A DNA stretch of 64,000 nucleotides from Nitrososphaerales archaeon (GCA_030041355.1 JASHNZ010000105.1:124001-188000); one strand, 5' to 3'; counted from the first letter of the stretch, positions 18,567 through 27,928 are shown. Made by a program: numbers and translations. Notes: generated by a model from the sequence alone, not told the origin.

Positions 18567-19369
18567 GCTACAAAGCTGTCTCGGATGCAGCGATTGACAT
18601 CTGGATCGTAAGAGAACGCGAGGAACAGCTATCAGGAAAGGCAATGCACACTTATCACTCCGACTCTATTGCCCTGAAGGATAATTCCCTTTTTGATTTG
18701 TGGACGACTCATGCAGAGAGAGAGGAGAGTTTGAAGTACGGGCTTAACGAAGAAGGACGAAAGTCCTTTCTTTATCGAAGAGCAATCCGACGCTTGATCC
18801 TGCGGAAGTATACGAAGCGGCAACCAAGAGAACTCGTAATCGAAAGCGACTCGTTTTCCGGCAAGCCCATGTTGGGCGGGCAGATGTCCGACGTGTGCTT
18901 TAGCTCTTCAAGCTCGGGGGGCTTGATGGCTGTCGCTGTAGGGCATGAGATGCGCCTGGGCGTTGATATCGAAAAGGAAACTGATGATCTTTCTGGGAAG
19001 GAAAGTCTGCAGCTGGCGCGCAATTTCTTCAGCACGCGGGAGTATAACCAGATTTTGAGAACAGGTCCTCCTGATTCGCGACGAGAGCTATTTTTCAAAC
19101 TCTGGGTTTTGAAAGAAGCTTGGGCGAAAGCAAGGGGTCAGGGGCTCGGCCAACCCCTCGATTCGTTTTCGATCTTGCTCCAAGACTCGCCGAAATTGCT
19201 TATGGATGAAAGAGAAAAAGATACTCAGTCGGAAAGTGGCTGGCAGCTAGCAACGTTCAATCCATCCGCCGGATACGTTGGTGCTATTGCCTATGAGTCA
19301 CGCATTCCCGTAAATCAATTAAATATTAATCATGTTACAAGAGAGGACTTCCTAAATAACATGGCCTAG
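18563..19369 (+). CDS. Sfp-type 4'-phosphopantetheinyl transferase
   Basis: 268 residues. It transfers phosphopantetheine from CoA to a carrier-domain Ser. The Mg-binding LGVDIE motif (Asp135, Glu137) and WVLKEAWAKARG (Trp181, Lys184, Glu185) are the P-type signatures, and the RRAIRRLILRKY helix in the N-half is also typical of Sfp proteins. Its ATG overlaps the stop of the Pls-like gene (ATGA), so the two are translationally coupled, and Ser562 of that protein is the obvious target. Phosphopantetheinyl carrier proteins are rare in archaea, so a dedicated partner makes sense. Confidence 0.93.
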   Translation: MSYKAVSDAAIDIWIVREREEQLSGKAMHTYHSDSIALKDNSLFDLWTTHAEREESLKYGLNEEGRKSFLYRRAIRRLILRKYTKRQPRELVIESDSFSGKPMLGGQMSDVCFSSSSSGGLMAVAVGHEMRLGVDIEKETDDLSGKESLQLARNFFSTREYNQILRTGPPDSRRELFFKLWVLKEAWAKARGQGLGQPLDSFSILLQDSPKLLMDEREKDTQSESGWQLATFNPSAGYVGAIAYESRIPVNQLNINHVTREDFLNNMA

Positions 19370-19447
19370 AATTCAAGGTACAAAATTCCATGAAAATTGT
19401 TTAGACCTGAGTCCAGCAGGATGCAAAAAAATAGAAAATGTATCTTT

Positions 19448-20008
19448 TCATGATTTGAATCCAATCCTCTTTAGTAAGTCATGATACCTCTGATCCGATC
19501 TCAGTCTCGCAAACCATGGGTGGATCTGCAAATAGGTGAGAAATGGCGAGTGCTTCTCGAACGCTCTTTCCAGCCACTCGCATTCTTCTCTTTTTATGTC
19601 CATGGAGGAGTAGATACCAGCGAGGATTGTTGGATCTACGTATTCTTCTTTCGATAGCGGCGCACTCTCGCATTCAAATGTGTTGGTGTAGCTGTCAACT
19701 ATGTGAGAAGCCCTTCATTCTCGAGTTTCCTTGCGTCTAGGCCTAGTCTTGAGAGTGCATCGAGAGCCTCGGCGGGGAAGTGCTGAAAAACATGATACTC
19801 CGTCTTAATTTTTTGTTTTTGGGGCAAGCGCAGTTATCGTCAGTGAAGTCTCGTACCAAAGCGAGTCCGGTTTGAATTCGATGATATAGTGGCCTCCGCA
19901 GAAAAAGCCGTGAGGGGCTAATTCATCTAGCAACGGGACAAACGCAATATCTGGCAACGGCTCTCCTATGCGGATGGAAGGTAAGTAATCAAGGTTTACG
20001 TTGATGAA
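19448..20008 (-). pseudogene. Decayed chimeric gene: KaiC/MEDS-like segment joined to a TPR-protein tail
   Basis: Three adjoining minus-strand frames read as one protein: 20008-19805, 19806-19699 and 19699-19448. The first two (DELAPHGFFCGGHYIIEF, then EYHVFQHFPAEALDALSRLG) resemble a RecA/KaiC- or MEDS-type domain. The third (VDPTILAGIYSS, WLERAFEKHSPFLTYLQ, RLRSDQRYHDLLKRIGF) is the characteristic C-terminus of TPR signalling proteins. Both junctions are one-base frameshifts, the first in an A run. The start is also missing: a stop lies just before the first frame. The TPR-tail assignment is firm; the KaiC/MEDS one is tentative. Confidence 0.6.
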
Positions 20009-20102
20009 CTAGCCTAAGAGCGCCTGGACATTGGAAGATCTGACTGAAATAGATTATTGTAATTTAATCGCCTAAGGCTCGATTGGCTAGGCGTGAATGT
20101 GT

Positions 20103-21473
20103 TTATTCTTCAAGCGAAAAGAGACTCTTCAATAAAGAGGCGTACTCGCGTGACTTTCTGCTCTCTCCATTCCTTGCGACTTTTTTCAAATTGGTCGTGG
20201 GCTCGTGCAAGAAGCGCCTGATTATCCTCTCGGACATTCTCTGCACGACTAATTTCTCTTCCGGTGTAGGGTCTTCTAACCTGGAAATTGCGTTCTGGAG
20301 CTCCTCGGCCCTTATGGAATCAGCTTTTTTTCGCAGCTGAGCCATGATTGGGGTAACCTCGGAGCTTTCTTTGAGCCAGAACATGAATTCGTTGGTCCTT
20401 GCCTCTATGGACCTGTGAATGGAATTTAGCTCTTTCCTCCTCTCTGGAGATTTCTCCGCTTCAAGCTCGGGATTTGTCACGATTTCTTTTAGGTCATCTA
20501 GATTGATCAGCTTTACGTTAGGATATATTCTTGCGATTTTGGGATCCACATTTCTTGGGACCGAAATATCCAAAATGAGCAATTGTCTGTTTTCCTTCGA
20601 GAAGGGCTCTATCTCGCGAGGCGTGATCACGTAATCACTGGCAGTCGTTCCTGTCATGATTACGTCGATGTTTTCTTCGAGGATCGTTTTTCCAATATCC
20701 GAGACGGGAATTATTTTGTCAGCATGGATCGCTTCGGAAGAATTGCGTCTTGAGGCCACGATCACTTTGCCGGGGGAGAGATTGTCCAAGGACGCCACGG
20801 CTAACTTGATCATTTTTCCGGATCCCACAAGCAAAATGTTAGGCCCTGGTCGATCTCGAAAGTGATCTGAGATTAATTCTATTACGGATAAACTCACAGA
20901 GTTTTTGAAACCATTCGTGAATATGGGATAGGCTTCTCTGATCTCTTTTCCTGTGGTATAAGCCTTGGAGAATAATTTAGCCAGTATGGGACCGGATAAT
21001 TTTTTCTCGCGTGCAATCGCTGATGCTAGCTTTACCTGCAGCAGGATCTGCGCTTCTCCCACGATTAATGAATCTAGACCGGACGCCACGTCAAAAATGT
21101 GCTTAATGGCGCGCTCGTCAGCGTACTCGTAGGTGTGATAGTCCACTTTTTGATTTTGATCTATTGATTCTTCGAGGAATAAATTCGTGAATAAACTGCG
21201 AGTCGCTGCCAAATCTTCTGAAGCGAAATAGACTTCGACCCTGTTGCACGTGGATAATAGTACAGATTCAATCTCGCCTGAAGATCTGTTTTCCTTTTGC
21301 AGTTTCTCCAGGGCCTCAACTGTGACGAGTTTTCCTAATTTCTCTCTAGCTTCAATCGGAGCTGTCTTGAAATTGACTCCGATCACCCCGACTCGTGTTG
21401 CTGGAACCGACACTAGCTCTTCGTAGAGCTCTGCGTCCGAAATTTCAAGGTGATCTACAAGAGATCTGCTCAA
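20103..21473 (-). CDS. hemA: Glutamyl-tRNA reductase
   Basis: 456 residues, TTG start. Reduces glutamyl-tRNA(Glu) to glutamate-1-semialdehyde, the first committed step of C5 tetrapyrrole synthesis. Catalytic Cys76 lies in LLSTCNRVEVYF. The substrate-domain SLIVGEAQILLQVK motif, the NADPH-domain ILLVGSGKMIKLA loop and the dimerisation-helix end (EEKLVVQRMSERIIRRFLHEP) are all present, so the protein is complete. Separated from hemCD by 16 kb, but on the same strand. Confidence 0.95.
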   Translation of the reverse strand: MSRSLVDHLEISDAELYEELVSVPATRVGVIGVNFKTAPIEAREKLGKLVTVEALEKLQKENRSSGEIESVLLSTCNRVEVYFASEDLAATRSLFTNLFLEESIDQNQKVDYHTYEYADERAIKHIFDVASGLDSLIVGEAQILLQVKLASAIAREKKLSGPILAKLFSKAYTTGKEIREAYPIFTNGFKNSVSLSVIELISDHFRDRPGPNILLVGSGKMIKLAVASLDNLSPGKVIVASRRNSSEAIHADKIIPVSDIGKTILEENIDVIMTGTTASDYVITPREIEPFSKENRQLLILDISVPRNVDPKIARIYPNVKLINLDDLKEIVTNPELEAEKSPERRKELNSIHRSIEARTNEFMFWLKESSEVTPIMAQLRKKADSIRAEELQNAISRLEDPTPEEKLVVQRMSERIIRRFLHEPTTNLKKVARNGESRKSREYASLLKSLFSLEE

Positions 21474-21739
21474 GTTATCGAGCCTTCCTGATTTTGAGTA
21501 GGGTATAACGTTTTGCTTTGAGTCTTCCAGGATTTTGAGTTGAGGGTTGCGCTACATGCCCAAGTGTACAGGGAAAAGATGGGCCGTTTTAGGATGTTTA
21601 TGAGAGCAAAGCTTTACCTATAGTTGACTTGACTGATGAAGATGGCGACTTCTTATGTGGAAGTGTTGCTCCGCGCAAAACATATCTTTGCGAATCCTTG
21701 CCACTAAAATTAGAGCGTTTTTTCCATAATCAATTCGTC

Positions 21740-22197
21740 CTAGAATTCTTCTCCTACCCTGATTTCGTTCTTCATCTGACCAACTACTTCAAAGCCCAAT
21801 CTCTTGTACAGCCGGACAGCGGCTACTTGCTTCGGATTCACCATGAGTTGTACCTTGATGATGTCTTTATTTTCTTGAATTAGCTCAAGGCTTTTTCAAG
21901 CAATTTCTTTCCAATGCCAATTCCTCGATAATTAGTGTCAACATAAACGGCGAAGATTCGAGCGATGTGTTTTGTCTTTACTCTGTCATTGAAAAAATAT
22001 GTTGTCGTTCCGACTAGTTTGTCATCTGACAGTGCGAATAGTGTGTTCTTCATTCGCCTTTGCCAGTCTGCTTCGGGGAGCTTTTCCTCCTCTTCGTACG
22101 AACTCCCGAAAGCGATCGGATCACTTTTGAGAGCTTGTAATCGCAGTTCCCTTGCTTCTCTCCATCTCTCAGAGGAGAGAGTTTTTACTTCGATCAT
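21740..22197 (-). pseudogene. GNAT acetyltransferase with one-base frameshift
   Basis: From ATG 22197 the protein reads MIEVKTLSSERWREARELR, through the acetyl-CoA loop VDTNYRGIGIGKKLLEKAL, then hits a stop at 21880-21882. The adjacent frame continues the fold exactly (ELIQENKDIIKVQLMVN, then AVRLYKRLGFEVVG) to a stop at 21740-21742. Inserting one base near 21884 restores a normal ~150-residue GNAT. The frame stays open upstream to 22290, but the extension is not family-like. It is either a recent pseudogene or a sequencing indel. Confidence 0.8.
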
Positions 22198-22314
22198 CGA
22201 CTGTTTCAGAGTGTCTTCGTAGGAGCATATTTCTATTTCCTTTTTTATTTTTGAGATAGAGCGAAAGGATTTTAGGAGTTCGTATGACACTGGAATTAAG
22301 ACGCAGTCCTTAAG

Positions 22315-22623
22315 GTGAAATTGAGAGAAATGACTTTTGGGAATGGAGGAGGCTGGTCAGGGCACAGGTATGGCCCACCACTCGGAGCAATTGTGGGCAC
22401 AATTGTAACCTTGATTGCGTGGCTTGTCTTCATTATTTTCTACGCGCTTTTTTGGTCCAAGAGTTTTGATCTGTTTCAGAACCTCGTCTTGACTGTTGCG
22501 TCGCTTATGATTGTAGGCTTGCTGATAGGGCTTGTTTGGGTTGTCTGGCTAAGGAGAGGGCCCATGCGAAAATGGCGCGATGCTCATGATCAACCCCCAA
22601 GTGAAAATCCTCAGCAGAAATGA
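22315..22623 (+). CDS. Small two-TM membrane protein
   Basis: 102 residues, GTG start (alternative ATG at 22330). A Gly-rich N-terminus is followed by two helices (AIVGTIVTLIAWLVFIIFYA and LVLTVASLMIVGLLIGLVWV) and a charged, Pro-rich tail. Family not recognised. It overlaps the threonine dehydratase gene by 4 nt and is probably co-transcribed. Confidence 0.65.
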   Translation: MKLREMTFGNGGGWSGHRYGPPLGAIVGTIVTLIAWLVFIIFYALFWSKSFDLFQNLVLTVASLMIVGLLIGLVWVVWLRRGPMRKWRDAHDQPPSENPQQK

Positions 22624-23603
22624 GCGGCGATGGAGGCGCTACCAAACGCGTGTCTTTCTCAATTGAAGACATCGAACAAGCTAAGAATAGAATCGCTGGT
22701 ACGGTACTGCGCACACCTTTGGTCAGGCTGAATTTCGAAGAGGCTCCGTGCGAAATTTATCTTAAGCTGGAATGCCTTCAGCCCACTGGATCTTTCAAAG
22801 TACGCGGTGCAGGAAACGCAATAGAACGTGTACCGCCTGAATTGCGTTCTCAAGGAGTTTACACATGCAGCGCGGGAAATATGGCCCAAGCTCTCGCCTG
22901 GCACGCAAAGCGTTTGAGAATCCCTTGCACAGTGATCGTTCCCGACAATGCTCCCGAGACCAAGCTTAGTGCGATCCAACGATTTGGTGCGAAGATTATC
23001 AAATTGCCTTTTGACGAGGTATGGAAAGTCGCTACAACGCATTCTTACTCTCCACTTGCTCAAAGTACATTCATCCATCCATTTGCAGATCCTCTGATGA
23101 TCGCAGGAAACGGGACAATCGGTCTGGAGATTCTCGAGGACTTGCCGGATGCCAACGCCGCCGTGGTGCCGTTTGGCGGGGGCGGGTTATTCACAGGAAT
23201 TGCGACTGCGCTCAAAGCCCGCAACAGCAGTGTGAAGAGATTTGTGTCCGAAGTTGAAACAGCCGCGCCCGTCAGCACCGCACTAAAGGCCGGCAAACCG
23301 CAAGAAGTCGAAAGACTCCCGAGTTTCGTGGACGGAATCGGTTCCAAGATTGTGCTTGAAGAAATGTGGGCTTTTGCAAAGCCCCTGGTGGACGACTCAA
23401 TAGTGGTATCACTTCAAGAGGTAGTCTCAGCCATAAAACTTCTCGCCGAGCGCAATAGAGTGATTGCAGAAGGCGCCGCAGGTTCATCTATCGCTGCTGC
23501 ACTTTCAGGTAAAGCCGGAACCGGGAAGGTCGTTTGCATGGTGTCAGGAGGAAACATCGATTTCTCCAAGCTGATTGCAATTCTCGAAGGAAGAATTCCT
23601 TAG
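22620..23603 (+). CDS. Threonine/serine dehydratase (PLP, fold type II)
   Basis: 327 residues, catalytic domain only, without the ACT-like regulatory domain of biosynthetic IlvA. The Schiff-base Lys is in PTGSFKVRGA, CSAGNMAQA is the substrate loop (usually SSGNHAQ; here Met replaces His), and VPFGGGGLFTG binds the PLP phosphate. It would deaminate Thr to 2-oxobutanoate or Ser to pyruvate through reactive enamines. The next gene encodes RidA, which clears exactly those intermediates, supporting the assignment. Confidence 0.9.
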   Translation: MSGDGGATKRVSFSIEDIEQAKNRIAGTVLRTPLVRLNFEEAPCEIYLKLECLQPTGSFKVRGAGNAIERVPPELRSQGVYTCSAGNMAQALAWHAKRLRIPCTVIVPDNAPETKLSAIQRFGAKIIKLPFDEVWKVATTHSYSPLAQSTFIHPFADPLMIAGNGTIGLEILEDLPDANAAVVPFGGGGLFTGIATALKARNSSVKRFVSEVETAAPVSTALKAGKPQEVERLPSFVDGIGSKIVLEEMWAFAKPLVDDSIVVSLQEVVSAIKLLAERNRVIAEGAAGSSIAAALSGKAGTGKVVCMVSGGNIDFSKLIAILEGRIP

Positions 23604-23672
23604 ATGAATCAGCGCCGGTGTACTGAGTAGTCTTGCTGGTAAGCGTTAAGAGTGAGATAAAATTCCTGAAGT

Positions 23673-24074
23673 ATGATATCAACTTTGAGCTCAGATGATC
23701 GGAAAGTAGTTTTCAGCCCGAAAGCCCCCAAACCGATCGGTCCTTATTCCCAAGCAATCATAGCTAACGGATTTGTGTTTGCTGCGGGACAGGGAGCGAT
23801 AGATCCTGAAACTAACCAATGGATCGGCGGAGACATGAAACAGCAGACCGAACGAGTACTCGAAAATATCAAGGCCGTCTTGGAAGCATCAGGAAGTTCG
23901 TTAAACAAGGTGGTTAAGACGAATGTGTTCTTGCGCAGAAAAGAATTATTTCAAGAGATGAATCAAGTTTATTCCAAATATTTTCCTGTCGAACCACCAG
24001 CGCGATCCACAGTCGTAACAGACCTGCTTCGTGACGATATGCTTGTCGAAATTGAAGCTACTGCGACTTTGTGA
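23673..24074 (+). CDS. RidA-family enamine/imine deaminase
   Basis: 133 residues, the normal RidA length. Motifs: PIGPYSQAI, FAAGQGAIDP and the catalytic Arg in PARSTVVTDLLRDDMLVEIEA. It hydrolyses 2-aminoacrylate and 2-aminocrotonate released by PLP dehydratases. It lies 69 nt after the threonine/serine dehydratase, a pairing with clear metabolic sense. Confidence 0.93.
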   Translation: MISTLSSDDRKVVFSPKAPKPIGPYSQAIIANGFVFAAGQGAIDPETNQWIGGDMKQQTERVLENIKAVLEASGSSLNKVVKTNVFLRRKELFQEMNQVYSKYFPVEPPARSTVVTDLLRDDMLVEIEATATL

Positions 24075-24159
24075 TGGCGAATTATGGTACCATCGCCTGA
24101 TGGCCAAGAAAATTAACTAACACAATTAAAGGCAAAGGAACACACCAAAAGGCGAAAAA

Positions 24160-24909
24160 ATGCCATACATCAAGCAGTTCCAGAACGATAGGATGAGTTG
24201 CCTTTCTTACTACATATGTTGCCCTGGAAAAGCTGTTTGCACAATAATAGATCCTTCTGAAGACATAGAAAAGTATCTCTCGCAAGCCTGGAATGATTTT
24301 TCAGATATTACTGTCATAATTGACACGCACATCCACGGAGACCATATTTCCGGCGCGAGAAAACTATCTCAGAAGACTGGCGCTCCAATTTTCATGCATC
24401 CGTCGGCAAAAGTAAATTTTGATTTCAGTCCAATAAAGGACGGACAGGAGATCGCAATTGGAAACGTAAGCTTGAAAGCAATTTACACTCCTGGCCACAC
24501 AGTAGAAAGCCTTTGCCTTCTGTATATTGACCACAAGAGGTCGGAGGTGCCCTGGTCAGTTTTCACTGGCGACACTCTGTTTGTGGGCGACATTGGAAGA
24601 CTGGACTTTACTGGCGCGGGTACGAGAGAACAGATGTACGATTCTCTTTTTGGAAGGCTTTTGGCTCTTGACGACGGCGTGGAGCTCTATCCCGCGCATT
24701 TTGTGGGCTCTGTTTGCGGAAGAGGAATGAGCCTCAAAACTACTTCAACCATTGGTTATGAGAGAAAATTCAATCCAGCCCTTAGATCTCGATCCTTTGC
24801 AGAATTTGAAAAGTATCTCTTGGATAACCCTCTCGAGCCCTTTCCTGAGCATATCAAAATCAAGGAAGAAAATTGCGGCGTCAAGGTAACTCCCGACTTG
24901 GTTGCTTGA
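24160..24909 (+). CDS. Metallo-beta-lactamase-fold hydrolase, persulfide-dioxygenase-like
   Basis: 249 residues. Metal-site motifs are THIHGDHISG, TPGHT, GDTLFVGDIGRLD and YPAHFVGSVCGRGMS. The last two are characteristic of the ETHE1/persulfide dioxygenase and glyoxalase-II-like group. ETHE1-type enzymes use mono-iron to oxidise glutathione persulfide; a low-molecular-weight thiol other than glutathione is likely in archaea. It sits 15 nt before a MOSC-domain gene, hinting at sulfane-sulfur handling. Confidence 0.85.
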   Translation: MPYIKQFQNDRMSCLSYYICCPGKAVCTIIDPSEDIEKYLSQAWNDFSDITVIIDTHIHGDHISGARKLSQKTGAPIFMHPSAKVNFDFSPIKDGQEIAIGNVSLKAIYTPGHTVESLCLLYIDHKRSEVPWSVFTGDTLFVGDIGRLDFTGAGTREQMYDSLFGRLLALDDGVELYPAHFVGSVCGRGMSLKTTSTIGYERKFNPALRSRSFAEFEKYLLDNPLEPFPEHIKIKEENCGVKVTPDLVA

Positions 24910-24924
24910 GCCTGAAGAATTTCC

Positions 24925-25482
24925 GTGGCAAAGCTGGTTTGCGTGAATGTGGGGACTCCGCACGAACTGGTCGGTCTCCATGGGAAAAAAGTTCTTTCGG
25001 CAATTGTCAAGCGTTCTGTAGAGGGCCCTGTTATTGTTGGAAGACTCAATTTGGAAGGAGATAGACAAGCTGATCTTAGCGTTCATGAAGGAGAAAATAA
25101 GGCGGTCTATGCCTATCCATCGGAGCACTACGAATTCTGGAAGAGGAGATTTCCCCTGATGGACTTGTCGTGGGGTTCGTTCGGCGAGAACCTCACGACG
25201 CAGGGTTTGCTCGAGAAGACTGTGCGCGTCGGAGATCAGTTCGCCATTGGCACTGCAGAGTTCGAAGTGTCCCAGCCTCGCTTCCCTTGCTTCAAGCTCG
25301 GTACAAGGTTTAGTACCCAAGACATGATCAAATGGTTCCTTGATTCTGAGCGTAGTGGTTTCTATCTCCGCGTACTGAGAGAAGGCAATGTGGAGTCAGG
25401 CAATCCGATCAAGCGTACTGTAGCGAAGCGGAATTCACAAACAATAACGTCTATCGTCCGCGCTGAAAAGAAAACCAAGTAG
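24925..25482 (+). CDS. MOSC-domain protein (YiiM-like)
   Basis: 185 residues, GTG start. The MOSC sulfur-carrier fold is recognised by LEGDRQADLSVHEGENKAVYAYP, SWGSFGENLTTQG and the conserved Cys in PRFPCFKLG. In YiiM/YuaD and mARC-type proteins this Cys and a bound molybdenum cofactor reduce N-hydroxylated compounds. The gene fits a genome rich in molybdenum enzymes, and it may alternatively move sulfur with the upstream persulfide-dioxygenase-like protein. Confidence 0.88.
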   Translation: MAKLVCVNVGTPHELVGLHGKKVLSAIVKRSVEGPVIVGRLNLEGDRQADLSVHEGENKAVYAYPSEHYEFWKRRFPLMDLSWGSFGENLTTQGLLEKTVRVGDQFAIGTAEFEVSQPRFPCFKLGTRFSTQDMIKWFLDSERSGFYLRVLREGNVESGNPIKRTVAKRNSQTITSIVRAEKKTK

Positions 25483-25493
25483 ATTGCAATTCG

Positions 25494-26057
25494 ATGCGTA
25501 GAGTTCATCCTTACATTGGAATGGCGGGATCTGTCATTGGATATGCCATGATCGCAATTGCAATCTCAGCTTCTCCTTGGTTCAGCTGGTTCAACAATGC
25601 GCTGAGCGATCTGGGTAATACTTCCCTGCATTACTCCACAGCTTGGATCTTCGATCTAGGCTTGGCTCTTGCCGGAACGCTCTCGACCATATTCGCTGTT
25701 TTACTTTCGCGTGAGAATCCTTCTTGGAAGTGCCTCCTTTGGAGTGTTCCCCTGACCGTTTCTGCAGTGGATCTTACTTTCATAGGAATTTTCAATGAAA
25801 GCTTTGGGAGTATTCACGGAGTTGTTTCTGTGATATTTTTCTTCATGATCGCCCTGACATTGTTTTTGTTCAGTTACGTTTCTTTTCCGCTGGGGATGCC
25901 TCGTTTAGGCGCTGTTTCGCTTACATTCGGAGTCATTTCCTGCGCCATATGGATTGCTCATTTTCCTTGGAAGGGAGTTGCGATTCAGGAAACGACCACC
26001 TCTGCCCTTGCTGCGATATTCATTTTTCTTATAGCTTGGAAAATGCTACGAAAGTGA
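25494..26057 (+). CDS. DUF998-family membrane protein
   Basis: 187 residues, six hydrophobic segments. The loop after TM1, WFSWFNNALSDLGNT, is the hallmark of archaeal DUF998 proteins. Function unknown; the family is common in TACK archaea and Thermoplasmata. It follows the MOSC gene by 11 nt on the same strand. Confidence 0.8.
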   Translation: MRRVHPYIGMAGSVIGYAMIAIAISASPWFSWFNNALSDLGNTSLHYSTAWIFDLGLALAGTLSTIFAVLLSRENPSWKCLLWSVPLTVSAVDLTFIGIFNESFGSIHGVVSVIFFFMIALTLFLFSYVSFPLGMPRLGAVSLTFGVISCAIWIAHFPWKGVAIQETTTSALAAIFIFLIAWKMLRK

Positions 26058-26101
26058 GGATTCGGAATAATCCGAAAGTAAAAAACGAATTTTGAATTTT
26101 T

Positions 26102-27928
26102 TTAGCTCTCTAGTGCATAAGCTATGAATCCAGCCCAATCAGATAATTCTTCAATCCTCGTTTTCACGCTAGAGCCCGCATGCCCACCTTTTGCCTGAAC
26201 TCGCAACCAGGCTTCAGAACCCATCTTTTCCAATTTCGCGGCGAATTTGAAAGCGTGCGCGGGATGAACTCGATCATCGTGCAAGCTCGTGTATAGCATG
26301 GTCTTTGGATAGTGCATGTTTTCTTTCAAATTGTGATAGGGTGAATACGTCAACAGATATTGGCGGTCCTTTTCGTTGTCCGGATCTCCATATTCATCAA
26401 TCCAGAGCTTTCCTACGAGCAGTTTGTGAAAGCGCATCATGTCCAGAACGGGATAGCCGATCAAGGCAGCGTCGATTAGCTCTGGATGCTGTGTCATGGT
26501 TGCACCGACGAGCAAGCCACCGTTGCTGCGTCCGAAGGCCACGACTTTGGCCCCTCGATCCTTGAATTTCTTGATCACCGCGGCATAGTCATCAAAGACA
26601 TTTTGTTTCTTGTACAGCTTGCCATCGTTGTGCCAGCTCTCCCCGTACTCGTTTCCTCCCCGGAGATTTGTGACTATGCAAGTGATTCCTCTTTCTACCA
26701 AGGCGCAGTACACAGGATCATAAATCGGCGTCCGAGGAATAGAGTAGCCGCCGTATCCCCAGACCAGAACCTTCTTTGCGTTCTTGTCTCCAAGCTGAAA
26801 ATAATGTATCCTTGTCCCATCTTTGGATTTCGCAAAATCCTCGGTGACCTCCATCTTGATCATTTGCTTGCTCTCTAGTTCTCCAAAGCTCCCTTTGGAA
26901 TATTCGAAAGCAGCATAGGGCGTGCCAAAGGAACTAGCCACGAGAACAGCCTTGTCTTCGTTCGATGACATGAAGTCAAATGAGCATCGAAAGCTAGGCT
27001 CAAACTCTCTTCTTTGCTTGCCCTCAAGGCTGAATACCTTCATGTGCGAAGCACAGTCCTTCAGATAATGGCAGAGAATTTCTTTGCCAACCAAAGTCGC
27101 GTCAATTAACGGTTCTTTACTTTCCTTTACAACGACTTTCTTTCCAAGAAAGATCCTCCCGTTTCCCCCGCCGTCGTAAGCTAGAATTAGAGGGCCCTTC
27201 TTCGGAAGATAGGCAACGGGGCCAGAAAGGTAATTTCCTCCAAAAACCTTCTTCCAGTTTTTTGGCTGGTCTATCTTACCTGCATGGATCTCGGTCCTGC
27301 TCCAAGTTCCAATCGAAATTAGGGCGTATCCATGGGATTCCTTCAAAGAAACAAATACTCCTGAGGGAACGCCTTTTCCAAAGACCATGTCCTTGCCTTT
27401 CATGATCCTGCTCGTGGGAGCTTTTACACCGTCGGGAGTCATCTCTTCCTTGAACATCTTCACATAGTAGTAACCGTCTTTGAGAAAGGTAACGTCTCCA
27501 ATGGCTCCCTTGAGTTCCCCGATCAGCTTGCCAGTCTTGACATAAATTATTCTTGCAACACCAGTATCTTCGCCCTTAGAGACAAAGTAAGCTAAGCGCT
27601 CTCCTTCTTCGTCAGTCCAAAAACCATAGATCAAATAGTCCTTTCCAAAATCGCGCGAATTCGCAATTGTCCTTTTGCCGAGTCTTATGATATAGCCACC
27701 AGGCCTGCGTTCAAGGAAGAAAGTACCTCTTTTCGTAACTTTGACTTGAAGTATGGCTCTAGCATTGTAATATTTTGCAATCTGTTTCGACAAGTTCGGC
27801 AGACGAGGCTTTAGCTTTTTTCGAAAGATCGCATCTCTTTCCAGAGCCCAGGAAACAACTTTGTTGTTCGAGAGATCTTCAAGCCAGAGGTAGGGATCCT
27901 TTTCTACTGTTAGCGCTAGTTGACTCAT
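26102..27928 (-). CDS. Prolyl-oligopeptidase family (S9) serine peptidase
   Basis: 608 residues. An N-terminal beta-propeller (~1-350) is followed by an alpha/beta hydrolase domain. The catalytic triad is visible as Ser in AFGRSNGGLLVG, Asp in SLHDDRVHPAHAF and His in KGGHAGSSVKT. PYLWLEDLSNNKVVSWA at the N-terminus is typical of POP enzymes. There is no signal peptide, so it probably degrades oligopeptides in the cytosol. The DNA encoding its N-terminus and upstream region is duplicated, in degraded form, at 30449-30619. Confidence 0.93.
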   Translation of the reverse strand: MSQLALTVEKDPYLWLEDLSNNKVVSWALERDAIFRKKLKPRLPNLSKQIAKYYNARAILQVKVTKRGTFFLERRPGGYIIRLGKRTIANSRDFGKDYLIYGFWTDEEGERLAYFVSKGEDTGVARIIYVKTGKLIGELKGAIGDVTFLKDGYYYVKMFKEEMTPDGVKAPTSRIMKGKDMVFGKGVPSGVFVSLKESHGYALISIGTWSRTEIHAGKIDQPKNWKKVFGGNYLSGPVAYLPKKGPLILAYDGGGNGRIFLGKKVVVKESKEPLIDATLVGKEILCHYLKDCASHMKVFSLEGKQRREFEPSFRCSFDFMSSNEDKAVLVASSFGTPYAAFEYSKGSFGELESKQMIKMEVTEDFAKSKDGTRIHYFQLGDKNAKKVLVWGYGGYSIPRTPIYDPVYCALVERGITCIVTNLRGGNEYGESWHNDGKLYKKQNVFDDYAAVIKKFKDRGAKVVAFGRSNGGLLVGATMTQHPELIDAALIGYPVLDMMRFHKLLVGKLWIDEYGDPDNEKDRQYLLTYSPYHNLKENMHYPKTMLYTSLHDDRVHPAHAFKFAAKLEKMGSEAWLRVQAKGGHAGSSVKTRIEELSDWAGFIAYALES

